Positions 15,231-23,187 of a stretch of DNA of 28,371 nucleotides are shown one piece after another. Within the stretch, counting starts at the first letter, position 1. Every line of letters starts with the position of its first letter. The DNA is from JBLNBQ01 sp050260095. Lineage in GTDB: Bacteria; Bacillota; UBA5301; DYFA01. The position numbers were made by a program, and so were the translations under genes. Below the pieces are notes generated by a model. The model was not told where the DNA came from, searched no databases, and saw nothing but the letters and a program-made list of their open reading frames with translations. The stretch lies in assembly GCA_050260095.1 (NCBI GenBank), contig JBLNBQ010000111.1:1-28371 (forward strand), given 5' to 3'.

Positions 15231-16316
15231 CTAGATTGCAAAGCGGTAGTTGATGATATCGCCGTCCTGAACGACGTACTCCTTGCCTTCGAGCCTGAAC
15301 AGGCCGGCCTCCTTCACCTTAGGCATGCTCCCCAGCCGGTGCAAGTCGGCATAGGCCACGACCTCCGCCCGGATGAAGCCCCGCTCGATGTCGGAGTGGA
15401 TCTTGCCGGCGGCCTCCTTGGCCGAGAGTCCCTTCCGGATGGGCCACGCCCGCACCTCGTCCTCGCCGACGGTGAAGAAGGAGATCAGGCCCAGCTTCTG
15501 GAAGGCGGCCCGGGAGATGCGCTCGATTCCCGTCTCAGTCAAACCGAGATCGGCCAGGAAGAGTTCCCGGTCTTCCCCCTCGAGTTCGGCGATGTCGGCC
15601 TCGAGCTGCCCGCAGAGCGTGACGAGCGGAATCCCACGCTCGTTTGCCCACGCTTCAAGCTTGGCTCTGCCGGGGTACTCGCCCGACTTGAACTGCGCCT
15701 CGTCGAGGTTGGCCACCAGGATGACGGGTTTCTCGGTGAAGAAGGTGAAGCCCCGCAGGGCCGCCGCCTCCTCGGGCGTGAAAGCGACGCCGTGGATGGG
15801 CCGCTCCGCCTCGAGCGCCTCCTTGCACTTGGCCAGAGCCGAGAGTTCGACCTCGTGTTCGGGGCGCTTCTTGCCGGCATGGATCTTCTCGATGCGCTTG
15901 TCGACCACGTCGAGGTCGGCGAGGAGCAGTTCGTAGTTCACCGTCTCGAGGTCGCGCCAGGGATCGATCTCCCCTTCCACGTGCGCCACGTCGGGGTTCC
16001 GGAAGGCCCGGACCACGTGGATCAGGGCGTCGGCGTCGCGGATGACGTTCATGAACTGGTTCCCCATCCCCTGCCCGGCCGCGGCGCCCTTGACCAGGCC
16101 GACCACGTCGAAGACGTCGATGGTGGCGTAGATGGTCTTGCGCGGCTTATAGACGGAGGACAGCCAGTCGATCCGGCGGTCGGGCACTTTGGCCACGCCG
16201 ACGTTGGTGTCGACCTTGCCGGTGAAAAAGGCGGACGTCTCCTGTTTGGCTTGGGTCAGCAGGTTGAACACGGTGGTCTTGCCCACCATGGGCAGTCCGA
16301 TGATGCCGATCTTCAC
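15231..16316 (-). CDS. ychF: Ribosome-binding ATPase YchF (OLA1 family)
   Basis: A 361-residue Obg-related P-loop protein that binds ribosomes. Two GTG codons are possible; 16316 is preferred because GGAGG lies 7 bases upstream of it but one base from the other (16322), and the product then starts MKIGIIGLPMVGKTT. The P-loop is GLPMVGKTT (residues 7-15). The specificity motif is NLDE rather than NKxD, which in this family goes with ATP rather than GTP use. The C-terminal part ends EGKEYVVQDGDIINYRFAI, the TGS domain. It has its own extended -10 promoter at 16343-16348. Confidence 0.96.
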   Translation of the reverse strand: MKIGIIGLPMVGKTTVFNLLTQAKQETSAFFTGKVDTNVGVAKVPDRRIDWLSSVYKPRKTIYATIDVFDVVGLVKGAAAGQGMGNQFMNVIRDADALIHVVRAFRNPDVAHVEGEIDPWRDLETVNYELLLADLDVVDKRIEKIHAGKKRPEHEVELSALAKCKEALEAERPIHGVAFTPEEAAALRGFTFFTEKPVILVANLDEAQFKSGEYPGRAKLEAWANERGIPLVTLCGQLEADIAELEGEDRELFLADLGLTETGIERISRAAFQKLGLISFFTVGEDEVRAWPIRKGLSAKEAAGKIHSDIERGFIRAEVVAYADLHRLGSMPKVKEAGLFRLEGKEYVVQDGDIINYRFAI

Positions 16317-16342
16317 GGGCACGCCTCCCTTGGGTCGTGCCC

Positions 16343-16351
16343 ATTATACCA
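16343..16351 (-). promoter_or_regulatory. Extended -10 promoter of ychF
   Basis: The minus strand reads TGGTATAAT: a perfect TATAAT with an upstream TG one base before it. No good -35 lies 17 bases further upstream (TAGAGC), which is usual where an extended -10 is present. The predicted start of transcription gives a leader of about 20 bases before GTG 16316. Confidence 0.7.
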
Positions 16352-16416
16352 TAACCCGTAGCCTCGCTCTACCCGCCTTGGCGGCCGGTTCCAGCGCCGC
16401 GGCGGCCGGCGGAAGG

Positions 16417-17079
16417 TCACTGCAGCCGGCGCGGCCGGGACGCTTTCTCCGCCCGGGTCCCCGAGGGCGGCACGGCCAGCGCCCACCCGGTGACCATCGA
16501 GGCCATGGTGTGGGGTTCGGTGAGCACCCGGTAGAAATGGAGAGTGCCGGTCAACGTGAGGTACAGGGCCAGCGCGTAATGGATGATGCGGACGCGCTGC
16601 AGATCCCCCGCAAGCAGGACGACAACCGAAGCCGAGCGGGTGGAGGGCACCGCCAGCGCCCACCCGGTGAAGGCCAGCCCGGCGATCACCGGGAAGAAGC
16701 TCAGGTAGAGAAGCTTCTGAAAGATGTGGTACTTGGCGTGGGGCGGCAGTTCCTCGGTGAGCAGCAGTTCATAGCGGAGCGTTCCCCCGAGATTGAGCAG
16801 GTCGGCGCGGCTCGGCAGCAGGTCGCGGTAGGCGCCAGAGACGAGCAGGAAGTAGGCGTACAGGACCCACGTGGCGACAAGCAGCGGTGCGGTGGTGAGG
16901 TGCGCCAGCCGTACGTCGGAGATTCGGAGCACGCCGGTCGGCAGGAACGGGCGGCTGACGTAGAAGCCGCTCAGCGCCAGCACGGCCACCGTCGCAACGT
17001 GAATCCAGTGGATCAGGCGCAGCATCAGGGGGTGCCGGAGGACCCGGCCGGGAGGGGCGGTAGGCCGGGCGCCGCTCAC
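16417..17079 (-). CDS. Hydrogenase-linked cytochrome b (HyaC-like) membrane subunit
   Basis: A 220-residue membrane protein that probably takes electrons from the hydrogenase small subunit and passes them to quinone. About four hydrophobic spans are seen (near residues 22-42, 60-83, 118-142 and 165-185). Likely haem ligands are in LMLRLIHWIHV, VRLAHLT, HAKYHIFQKL and IIHYALALYLTLTGTLHFYR. Start GTG 17079 overlaps the large-subunit stop as GTGA and has GGAGGGGAG upstream. The C-terminus is basic. The family is NiFe-hydrogenase cytochrome b / cytochrome b561. No maturation protease or hyp gene follows; the next gene is ychF with its own promoter. Confidence 0.88.
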   Translation of the reverse strand: MSGARPTAPPGRVLRHPLMLRLIHWIHVATVAVLALSGFYVSRPFLPTGVLRISDVRLAHLTTAPLLVATWVLYAYFLLVSGAYRDLLPSRADLLNLGGTLRYELLLTEELPPHAKYHIFQKLLYLSFFPVIAGLAFTGWALAVPSTRSASVVVLLAGDLQRVRIIHYALALYLTLTGTLHFYRVLTEPHTMASMVTGWALAVPPSGTRAEKASRPRRLQ

Positions 17080-18530
17080 GCTTTCTCCCCTCCCCCCGCT
17101 TTTCGAAGTGCGCCGGCCGGACCGGCCACGGGGGGGAAGGCGCGGCCGTCGAGTTCGAGCAGCTGAACCGAACAGGCGGAGCAGGGGTCGAAGGAGCGCA
17201 GGATGCGCCCGATCTCGACCGGGTTCTCGGGGTCGGCGATCTCCGTGCCGATCAGCGCCTGCTCGGCGGGGCCCCGCACGCCCCTGCCGTCGCGCGGAGA
17301 GAGTTCCCAGGCCGAGGGCGTGATGATCTGGTAGTGCACGAGCCGGCCGCCCCTGATCTTGAGCCAGTGCCCGAGCGGGCCCCGGAAGGCGTCGTGGAGG
17401 CCCACGCCGGTGCCCTTCCGCACCACCTTGGGCGGCTCGTAGGCCGGTTCTTCAACTTTCAGGTCGTGGAGCCATTCGTTCATCCACTCCGCCACCTGCC
17501 GCGCTTCGTAGGAGCGGGCGAGGATCCGGTCCATCGCGCCGAGCCCCCGCCGGTAGTCGCCGCGCAGCCACGCCCTGGCCAAGGGGCCGCCCTCCATCGG
17601 TTCTCCCCTGTACCGGGGCGCTTTGGTGAAGCTGTAGCCCCTGGAGAGGTCGTCGGCCGGATCGGTGCGGCCTTTGAGCGGGGGTTGCGGCTCCCCCGTG
17701 GGGTTGCGGTACCAGGCGTTGGTCAGGTCCTCGGCAATCTGCGAGGGGTCGAGCTTCTCCCGCTGCCCGCCGAGCAGGACTCCCGGCGGGTAGTACCGTT
17801 CGCCGTCCGCCCCCGGGCGGGGGAACATGCCGTAAGAGAGCAGGTTCCCCTGGCTCCGGCCGAGGTCGAAGTACTCCGCGTGCCGGCTGGCGAGGAGTTC
17901 CGTGTCGGGTACCAGCGCCTCGGCGATGAACCGCCGCAGGTCCGCCAGCAGGGCGGTGGCCTGCGCGACCAGCTCCGCCCGCGGCCGGGTCGCCACGCCC
18001 CCTGCGAGCATGGCTTGCTGGTGGGGCGCCCGGGTGCCGAAGACCACCACCAGGGCGTGAGCCTGCTGCCCGGCGACGATCCCCCGCTCGTAGTTGCGCG
18101 TGAGGCGCTCCACCTCGGCCGCCGTGAAACGCTGCTCGGACAGTCGGTACCGGGGCGTGAGCGGGGGCCGGTCGGGCAGGGGCGCCCAGTCGGGCAGGCT
18201 CAGGAGGTAGAAGTGACGGATATGGTTTTGGAGCAGGTCTGCCCCCAGAATCAGATTGCGCAGCAGCAGCCCGTTATGGGGGGGAGACGCGCCATAGGCG
18301 TCCTCCAGCGCCAGCGAGGCCGCCATCGCGTGAACCGACGAGCAGATGCCGCAGATCCGCTCAGAGAAGAAGGGCGCATCGTTGGGATCCCGCCCAAGCA
18401 GCAGCAGTTCAAAGCCCTTCAGGTTGGGGTTGGTGATCCGCGCCTCGACCACCCGGCCGCCGGCCAGTTCGACCTCCACCCGGGTGACGCCGTTCTGCCG
18501 GTTCAGCGGATCGATCACGATCCGGCTCAC
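17076..18530 (-). CDS. NiFe hydrogenase large subunit (group-1-like) with altered L2 motif
   Basis: A 484-residue catalytic subunit that carries the NiFe centre. The L1 motif RICGICSSVH puts nickel ligands at Cys60 and Cys63. The L2 motif reads DPCSACSVQ with Cys450 and Cys453; the family normally has His (or Arg) where this protein has Gln456, the residue before the maturation cleavage site. A 28-residue tail follows (LLELDGRAFPPVAG onward). Other large-subunit blocks are NLILGADLLQNHIRHFYLLSLPD and GRVEA-type N-terminal strands (GVTRVEVELAGGRVVEARI). Start GTG 18530 overlaps the small-subunit stop as GTGA, with GGGGAGG about 9 bases upstream. The role is likely H2 uptake coupled to the cytochrome b; direction is inferred from the Tat signal and cytochrome partner. 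Confidence 0.92.
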   Translation of the reverse strand: MSRIVIDPLNRQNGVTRVEVELAGGRVVEARITNPNLKGFELLLLGRDPNDAPFFSERICGICSSVHAMAASLALEDAYGASPPHNGLLLRNLILGADLLQNHIRHFYLLSLPDWAPLPDRPPLTPRYRLSEQRFTAAEVERLTRNYERGIVAGQQAHALVVVFGTRAPHQQAMLAGGVATRPRAELVAQATALLADLRRFIAEALVPDTELLASRHAEYFDLGRSQGNLLSYGMFPRPGADGERYYPPGVLLGGQREKLDPSQIAEDLTNAWYRNPTGEPQPPLKGRTDPADDLSRGYSFTKAPRYRGEPMEGGPLARAWLRGDYRRGLGAMDRILARSYEARQVAEWMNEWLHDLKVEEPAYEPPKVVRKGTGVGLHDAFRGPLGHWLKIRGGRLVHYQIITPSAWELSPRDGRGVRGPAEQALIGTEIADPENPVEIGRILRSFDPCSACSVQLLELDGRAFPPVAGPAGALRKAGGGEKA

Positions 18531-19759
18531 CGCCGCCGCCCTCCCCGCCGGGCGTACGCCCGTTGCAGAGCGGCCTCGAGCCGGCGCCGGCGCTCGTCTG
18601 GGTCTTCCAGTCTCACGGGAGGCCCCCCTGCGCCCGTGCCCAGCTCAGTACCGGCCTCCAAGTCGGAGCGCCCGGGTGCGGGCTTCCCGGCCACCTCCTC
18701 CGGGTGGTGCTCCCGGTAGACTCCCGCCATAAGGGTCTTCTGGAACCGCCCTTTGGCCAGGCTCACCCCGAGGTGGCCGGCGATGCCCGCCCCGGTGGCC
18801 GCCGTCGCCAGCCAGGTCGCGGTGCGCGCGTTCAGGTGGACGGCAGGCGTGCCGACATCCGGCAGGTGGGCGAAGAAGGGCGTCATGCGATCGGGGAAAC
18901 CCGGTTCCGTGCAGCCGATGCAGGGGGAACCCTGCTCGATGTACCAGTTGAGGTGGTCGCCCCACCGCCTCAGCGGCACGTCGCAGTGGGAGACCGGGCC
19001 CTTGCACCCGAGTTTCCACAGGCACCCGTCGTCCCCCAGCTTGGCGGCGAAGTACCCGTTTTCAAACGCCGAGCGGCGGGGGCACTGGTCGTGCACCGTC
19101 TTTCGAAAGAAGGCGAGGGGCCGGCCGAACCGGTCGAGGCTCGGCATGCCGTAGAACAGGAGGTGGGTCAGCGTCCCGACGAACCAGTCGGGGTGCACCG
19201 GACAGCCCGGCACGTTGACGACCGTCCGCTCGACCAGCCTGCTGATGGGCACCGCGCCGCAAGGGTTGGGGCGGGCGGCGTAGGGTCCCCCGTAGGCGGC
19301 GCAGGTGCCGCTGGCCACCACGTACTTGGCCTTGGGCGCGACCTCCCTGACGACGTCGATGGCCCGCCAGGGCCGGCCGGCCGCCTCGCCGACGCGCCCG
19401 TACCACCCGTGTGCCCGCCGCAGGGGCGCCCCCTCGATGGCCAGGATGAACTCGCCCTTCCGCTCTTCGGCCGTCCGCAGCAGCGTCTCCAGGGCAAGGT
19501 GGCCCTCGGCCGCCATGACCGTATACTCGGCCCGCAGGTCCACCATCTCCAGCATGAGGCGCGCGAAGGAGGGCTTCGTGGCGTTGAGAATCGAGAAGAT
19601 GTCCCCCGTGCAGGTGACCGTCTCCAGGTAGATCACCGGCGGGCGCTCGGCGGCCAGTGCAAAGAGGGCGTCGCCGAACGCCTCCATGATCGCGTCGGAC
19701 AGAACGAAACTGCCGGCCACGGCCGCGCACAGCTTGAGGAACTGACGGCGGGTCAGCAC
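18527..19759 (-). CDS. NiFe hydrogenase small subunit, Tat-exported, with Asp at a proximal-cluster position
   Basis: A 410-residue iron-sulfur subunit. It starts at GTG 19759 (GAGGAGG 8 bases upstream) with a Tat signal TRRQFLK and a hydrophobic stretch, so the dimer is exported folded. The proximal-cluster motif reads CTGD (Cys50 to Asp53) where most hydrogenases have CTGC; the other proximal ligands GTCAAYGG and VPGCPVHPDW are present. Note also PNPCGA where PNPTGA is common. Distal and medial cluster ligands follow: VHDQC, DDGCLWKLGCKGP, SHCDVPLRRW and SPCIGCTEPGFPD. A weak hydrophobic segment (ATWLATAATGAGIAG) is followed by an unusual polar tail of about 75 residues that ends RRGGRRR. 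Similar Asp replacement is known in actinobacterial-type (group 1h) enzymes, but those lack a Tat signal. Confidence 0.92.
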   Translation of the reverse strand: MLTRRQFLKLCAAVAGSFVLSDAIMEAFGDALFALAAERPPVIYLETVTCTGDIFSILNATKPSFARLMLEMVDLRAEYTVMAAEGHLALETLLRTAEERKGEFILAIEGAPLRRAHGWYGRVGEAAGRPWRAIDVVREVAPKAKYVVASGTCAAYGGPYAARPNPCGAVPISRLVERTVVNVPGCPVHPDWFVGTLTHLLFYGMPSLDRFGRPLAFFRKTVHDQCPRRSAFENGYFAAKLGDDGCLWKLGCKGPVSHCDVPLRRWGDHLNWYIEQGSPCIGCTEPGFPDRMTPFFAHLPDVGTPAVHLNARTATWLATAATGAGIAGHLGVSLAKGRFQKTLMAGVYREHHPEEVAGKPAPGRSDLEAGTELGTGAGGPPVRLEDPDERRRRLEAALQRAYARRGGRRR

Positions 19760-19844
19760 CCGGCATCCCTCCTCGGACTTTCCTATCCTGTCCAGAAGGG
19801 GAAAGGCTTACACCAGCTTGAAGAAACGGACGGCGGACAACCGG

Positions 19845-20168
19845 CTAGAGAAACCGCCGGAGGAGGACGAGCGAGACCATCCCCACCAGCGCCACCAGGA
19901 AGAGGTTGCGGCGGTCGAGCAGGGCGGCGGCGAACGTCGGAATGGCCGCGAGCAGGTAGAGGTTGTGGTAGGAGAGGTCTAACCGCCCGTTCACCACCGC
20001 GAGGCTCGGGGCGAGGAGCGCGGCCAGGATGGCGACGGGGACGAACGAGAGCCAGCGCCGCAGCGGCGCGGGCAGGGTGCGCCGGTGGAGCGCCAAGAGC
20101 GGCAGCGCCCGGGGGCCGTAGGTGACCAGCGCCATTCCGAGCAGGAGCCAGAACCACTCAGACCGCAC
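19845..20168 (-). CDS. azlD: Branched-chain amino-acid exporter, small subunit (AzlD family)
   Basis: A 107-residue membrane protein with three or four hydrophobic spans. The start WFWLLLGMALVTYGPRALPLLAL is the family pattern (xYGPRxLP). GTG 20168 is the start; it overlaps the end of azlC by 11 bases, so translation is coupled. A longer open frame upstream encodes an Arg-rich stretch that overlaps azlC and is not real. It pairs with AzlC to export branched-chain amino acids or analogues. The hydrogenase genes follow 85 bases later without a clear terminator. Confidence 0.85.
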   Translation of the reverse strand: MRSEWFWLLLGMALVTYGPRALPLLALHRRTLPAPLRRWLSFVPVAILAALLAPSLAVVNGRLDLSYHNLYLLAAIPTFAAALLDRRNLFLVALVGMVSLVLLRRFL

Positions 20169-20970
20169 GGGACTGCCCCCCTTCCACGGCCGCCCGGTCC
20201 TCCCCGGCCGCGGCGCCCGCGCCCGCTTCGGCGCTAGCCGCCGCTTCGCCCGCCTCCGCCGCGGCCTCCGCCGGCAGCGGACCCGCGCAGAGAGCGCCCG
20301 CCCCCGCCGCCGCAACGGCGGCGATCAGCACGTTCCACCGCCCGGGGATCACGTAAGGAAGCCCCAGGGAGAGCCCGGCCGCCAGCAGGGCGACTGCCAG
20401 GTCGAGTCGGCGCCGCACCTGCATAAGCAAGAGGGCGATGAACATGGCCGGGAGGGCAAAGTCGAACCCCAGCGCCTCCGGCCGGCCGAAGACCGCCCCC
20501 GCCAGGTAGCCGGCGGCCGAGGCGGTGGTCCAGGCAAGATGCGACGCCTCGTTGACCGCCAGGATGGTCTTCCCCTGGTACCCCGCCTCCCCCCGCCTCA
20601 GGTTGACGCTGTGCAGGGCGAAGGTCTCGTCGGTCAGCTCGTAGGAGAAGTACGCCAGCCAACGCTTCGTGTAGCGGGCGAGGTACGGGGAGAGCGCGGC
20701 GCTCATGAGGAAGTGGCGCAGGTTCACCAGGAAAGTGGTGAAGATGATGGCCAGCGGCTCCGCCTTGGCCTGCCAGAGCGCCACAGCGATGAACTGGGAG
20801 GAACCGGCGTAGACGAATAAGGACATAAGCACGGTCTCGAGCAGCGTGAGGCCGCCCTGCCGGGCGAGCACGCCGTAAGCCAGCCCGATCGGCACGTAGC
20901 CCAGGATCACCGGCACGGATATGCGAAGGCCGGCCAAGACCCGGCCGGCCGGTGCGGTGGTCTCTTTCAT
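20158..20970 (-). CDS. azlC: Branched-chain amino-acid exporter, large subunit (AzlC family)
   Basis: A 270-residue membrane protein. Family blocks are seen: PVILGYVPIGLAYGVLARQ, FVYAGSSQFIAVAL, TTFLVNLRHFLMSAALSPYL and AYFSYELTDETFAL. Around six or seven hydrophobic spans fill residues 10-225. After the last span there is an extra tail of about 40 residues rich in Ala, Glu and Gly, longer than in most family members. The ATG at 20970 has only a weak G-rich ribosome site. It lies 73 bases after lysS. Substrate specificity cannot be told from the sequence. Confidence 0.9.
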   Translation of the reverse strand: MKETTAPAGRVLAGLRISVPVILGYVPIGLAYGVLARQGGLTLLETVLMSLFVYAGSSQFIAVALWQAKAEPLAIIFTTFLVNLRHFLMSAALSPYLARYTKRWLAYFSYELTDETFALHSVNLRRGEAGYQGKTILAVNEASHLAWTTASAAGYLAGAVFGRPEALGFDFALPAMFIALLLMQVRRRLDLAVALLAAGLSLGLPYVIPGRWNVLIAAVAAAGAGALCAGPLPAEAAAEAGEAAASAEAGAGAAAGEDRAAVEGGQSRAV

Positions 20971-20985
20971 GGGGTCGCCCCCGTT

Positions 20986-21009
20986 CTCTCTACTCGTCTA
21001 CTCTCTACT
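20986..21009 (-). repeat. Short direct repeat upstream of azlC
   Basis: The 9-base unit AGTAGAGAG occurs twice with a 15-base period (20986-20994 and 21001-21009), with a third partial AGTAGA between. It lies 15-40 bases upstream of the azlC ATG, where a regulator could bind, but chance is possible. Confidence 0.3.
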
Positions 21010-21043
21010 GCGCAGCCCCGGGGCCTGGATCAGCGGCGCGCTT

Positions 21044-22597
21044 TCACTCCCGGTTCCGCATATGCGGGAAGAGGAGCACGTCACGGATGGACGGCGAGTC
21101 GGTCAGGATCATGCACAGGCGGTCGATCCCGACGCCGAGTCCTCCCGTGGGCGGCATCCCGATCTCCAGCGCCTGCAGGAAGTCTTCGTCGAGGTACTGC
21201 GCCTCGTCGTCGCCGGCCTGCCTGGCCTTCACCTGCGCCATGAAGCGCTCCCGCTGGTCGAGCGGGTCGTTCAGCTCGGAGAAGCCGTTGGCCATCTCCC
21301 AGCAGTTGATGTACGCCTCGAAGCGGTCGGTGAGCGACGGGTCGTCGGGCTTCCGCTTGGCCAGCGGCGACACCTCGACCGGGTGGTCGGTGATGAAGAC
21401 CGGCTGGATGAGCGTGGGCTCCACAAACGTCTCGAACGCCTCCTGGATGACCTTCCCCCGGTTGCTCAGCTTATCCGGGTGCAGGCCCATCTGCTTGGCG
21501 GCGGCGAGCGCCTCGTCGTCGGACCGGATCTCGCGGAAGTCGATGCCGGTGCGGTCCCTGATCGCGTCGATCATCGACAGGCGCGGCCAGGGCGGCGTCA
21601 GGTCGAGCGCGGTGCCCTGGAACTCCACCTTCGTGGTCCCCAGCACCTCCTGCGCCACGTACGCGAACATCTGCTCGGTCAGGCGCATGACCTCCTGGTA
21701 GTCGACGTACGCCTGGTAGACCTCGAGCAGAGTATACTCCGGATTGTGCTTGATGGAGATTCCCTCATTGCGGAAGACCTTGCCCAGCTCATAGACCTTC
21801 TCGAAGCCGCCCACCACCAGGCGCTTAAGGTGGAGTTCCTCAGCGATGCGCAGGTAAAGCTGCATGTCGAGCGCGTTGTGGTGGGTGATGAACGGCCGGG
21901 CGTTGGCGCCGCCCGGGATGACCTGCAGGGTGGGAGTCTCCACCTCCAGGAAGCCCCGCTGGCTGAGGAAGGTGCGCACCGCCTGGACAATACGGCTCCG
22001 CAACTCGAAGACCCGCTTCACCTCGGGGTTGACGATGAGGTCTTCGTAGCGGCGGCGGTAGCGCAACTCGACGTCCTTGAGCCCGTGCCACTTCTCGGGG
22101 AGCGGGCGCAAGGACTTGCTGAGCAACTCGAAGGCGTCGACCGCCAGGGTGACCTCGCCGCGGCGGGTGCGGAAGACGTGGCCGGAAACCCCGACGAAGT
22201 CACCCAGGTCGAGACTGGTGAAACGGTCGTAGGCCTCCTGGCCCAGCACATCCACCTTGACGTGCAGTTGTAGCTGGCCGGCGCCGTCCTGCAGGTTGGC
22301 GAAGGCCGCCTTGCCGTGGAGGCGGAGCGCCATGAGCCTTCCGGCCAGGCGCACTCCGGCCAGGGTAGCCTCCGCGGGCGCCCCGGCGGGCTGCGCCTTG
22401 GCCTCCGTCTCCAGGGCTTCGAAGGCCCGCTTCGCGTCGACCGTCAGGAAGTTGCGGTCATAAAAGGTCGGGCGGTAGGGGTCGATCCCCGCCGCCCGAA
22501 GTGCGGCCAGCTTGTCCCGCCGGACTTGCTGGAGTTCATTCAGATCCTGCCCCTCGCCCTCCGCGCCGGGAGTCTGGGGTGTCAGCTCTTCGTTAAT
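21044..22597 (-). CDS. lysS: Lysyl-tRNA synthetase (class II), probable AUU start
   Basis: A 517-residue enzyme that charges tRNA-Lys. The N-terminal OB-fold (LAGRLMALRLHGKAAFANLQDG) is followed by the class II core: motif 1 around RSRIVQAVRTFLSQRGFLEVETP, motif 2 FRNEGISIKHNPEYTLLEVYQAY, and motif 3 GGLGVGIDRLCMILT. No ATG, GTG or TTG occurs in frame between the greA overlap and the OB-fold. The best start is ATT 22597: GGAGG (22611-22607) lies exactly 9 bases upstream and the codon overlaps the greA stop as ATTAA. The result, MNEELTPQ then DLNELQQVRRDKL, aligns with known N-termini such as the EELN..LQVRRDKM stretch of Bacillus. A CTG at 22543 with a GAGGGG site is the alternative. Confidence 0.93.
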   Translation of the reverse strand: MNEELTPQTPGAEGEGQDLNELQQVRRDKLAALRAAGIDPYRPTFYDRNFLTVDAKRAFEALETEAKAQPAGAPAEATLAGVRLAGRLMALRLHGKAAFANLQDGAGQLQLHVKVDVLGQEAYDRFTSLDLGDFVGVSGHVFRTRRGEVTLAVDAFELLSKSLRPLPEKWHGLKDVELRYRRRYEDLIVNPEVKRVFELRSRIVQAVRTFLSQRGFLEVETPTLQVIPGGANARPFITHHNALDMQLYLRIAEELHLKRLVVGGFEKVYELGKVFRNEGISIKHNPEYTLLEVYQAYVDYQEVMRLTEQMFAYVAQEVLGTTKVEFQGTALDLTPPWPRLSMIDAIRDRTGIDFREIRSDDEALAAAKQMGLHPDKLSNRGKVIQEAFETFVEPTLIQPVFITDHPVEVSPLAKRKPDDPSLTDRFEAYINCWEMANGFSELNDPLDQRERFMAQVKARQAGDDEAQYLDEDFLQALEIGMPPTGGLGVGIDRLCMILTDSPSIRDVLLFPHMRNRE

Positions 22598-23072
22598 GGC
22601 GCCTGACCTCCATGATCTCGTACTTGAGGACACCGGCGGGAGTGGCCACGTCCACCACCGTGCCGGCCTTCTTGCCCATGATCGCCCGGCCGACCGGAGC
22701 TTCGTTGGAGATCTTGTCGTGCGCGGGATCGCTCTCCGCAGAGCCCACCAGGGTGTATTCAAAGACCTCGCCGGTCTCCAGGTCCTTGAGCTTGACGCGG
22801 GAACCCAGGCCGACCAGGTCCTTCTTCATGGTGCTCTCGTCGATCACCCGGGCGTTGCGGAGCATCTTCTCGATGGTGGCGATGCGGCCCTCGATGAAGG
22901 CCTGCTCGTTCTTGGCGTCCTCGTACTCGGAGTTTTCGGAGATATCGCCGAACTCGAGCGCCTGCTTGATGTGTTCGGCGACTTCACGACGGGCCACAGT
23001 CTTCAGGTGTTCAAGTTCCTTCTCGAGCTTTTCGAGGCCCTCGGAGGTGAGAAGCACCTCTTTGTCTGCCAT
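22593..23072 (-). CDS. greA: Transcription elongation factor GreA
   Basis: A 159-residue factor that enters the RNA polymerase secondary channel and stimulates cleavage of backtracked transcripts. The N-terminal coiled coil with the acidic tip is seen (LEFGDISENSEYEDAKNEQAFIE); the C-terminal FKBP-like domain shows SRVKLKDLETGEVFEYTLVG and SNEAPVGRAIMGKKAGTVVDV. ATG 23072 has AAGGAG 9 bases upstream. Its last codons carry the ribosome site for lysS. It is first in a greA-lysS unit driven by the consensus promoter at 23188-23217. Confidence 0.97.
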   Translation of the reverse strand: MADKEVLLTSEGLEKLEKELEHLKTVARREVAEHIKQALEFGDISENSEYEDAKNEQAFIEGRIATIEKMLRNARVIDESTMKKDLVGLGSRVKLKDLETGEVFEYTLVGSAESDPAHDKISNEAPVGRAIMGKKAGTVVDVATPAGVLKYEIMEVRRH

Positions 23073-23138
23073 TATCCCCGCTCCTTCAGCCGGTAGGTGG
23101 TCACGCCGTAGCTTGCTTGAAGAGTGCGGATACTATAA

Positions 23139-23168
23139 CAAGCACTGAAGCGCTCCCCCCAGTGCTTG
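23139..23168 (-). other. Hairpin in the greA leader
   Basis: CAAGCACTG and CAGTGCTTG pair perfectly over 9 bp with a 12-base loop. It lies between the promoter and the greA ATG, starting a little after the expected transcription start. It is followed by TTATAG rather than a T-run. It could stabilise the transcript or serve as a pause or attenuation site for GreA itself. Confidence 0.5.
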
Positions 23169-23187
23169 CGGGTCGAATTTCCATCCC

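Noticed and set aside
16360..16416. GC-rich repeats of GGCGGCCGG after the hydrogenase operon as a terminator
   Set aside because: Several overlapping pairings are possible, but there is no T-run and no single clear stem.
22598..22762. Earlier ATG start for lysS inside greA
   Set aside because: It would overlap greA by 170 bases and add an Arg/Trp-rich stretch unlike any LysS N-terminus; no ribosome site.
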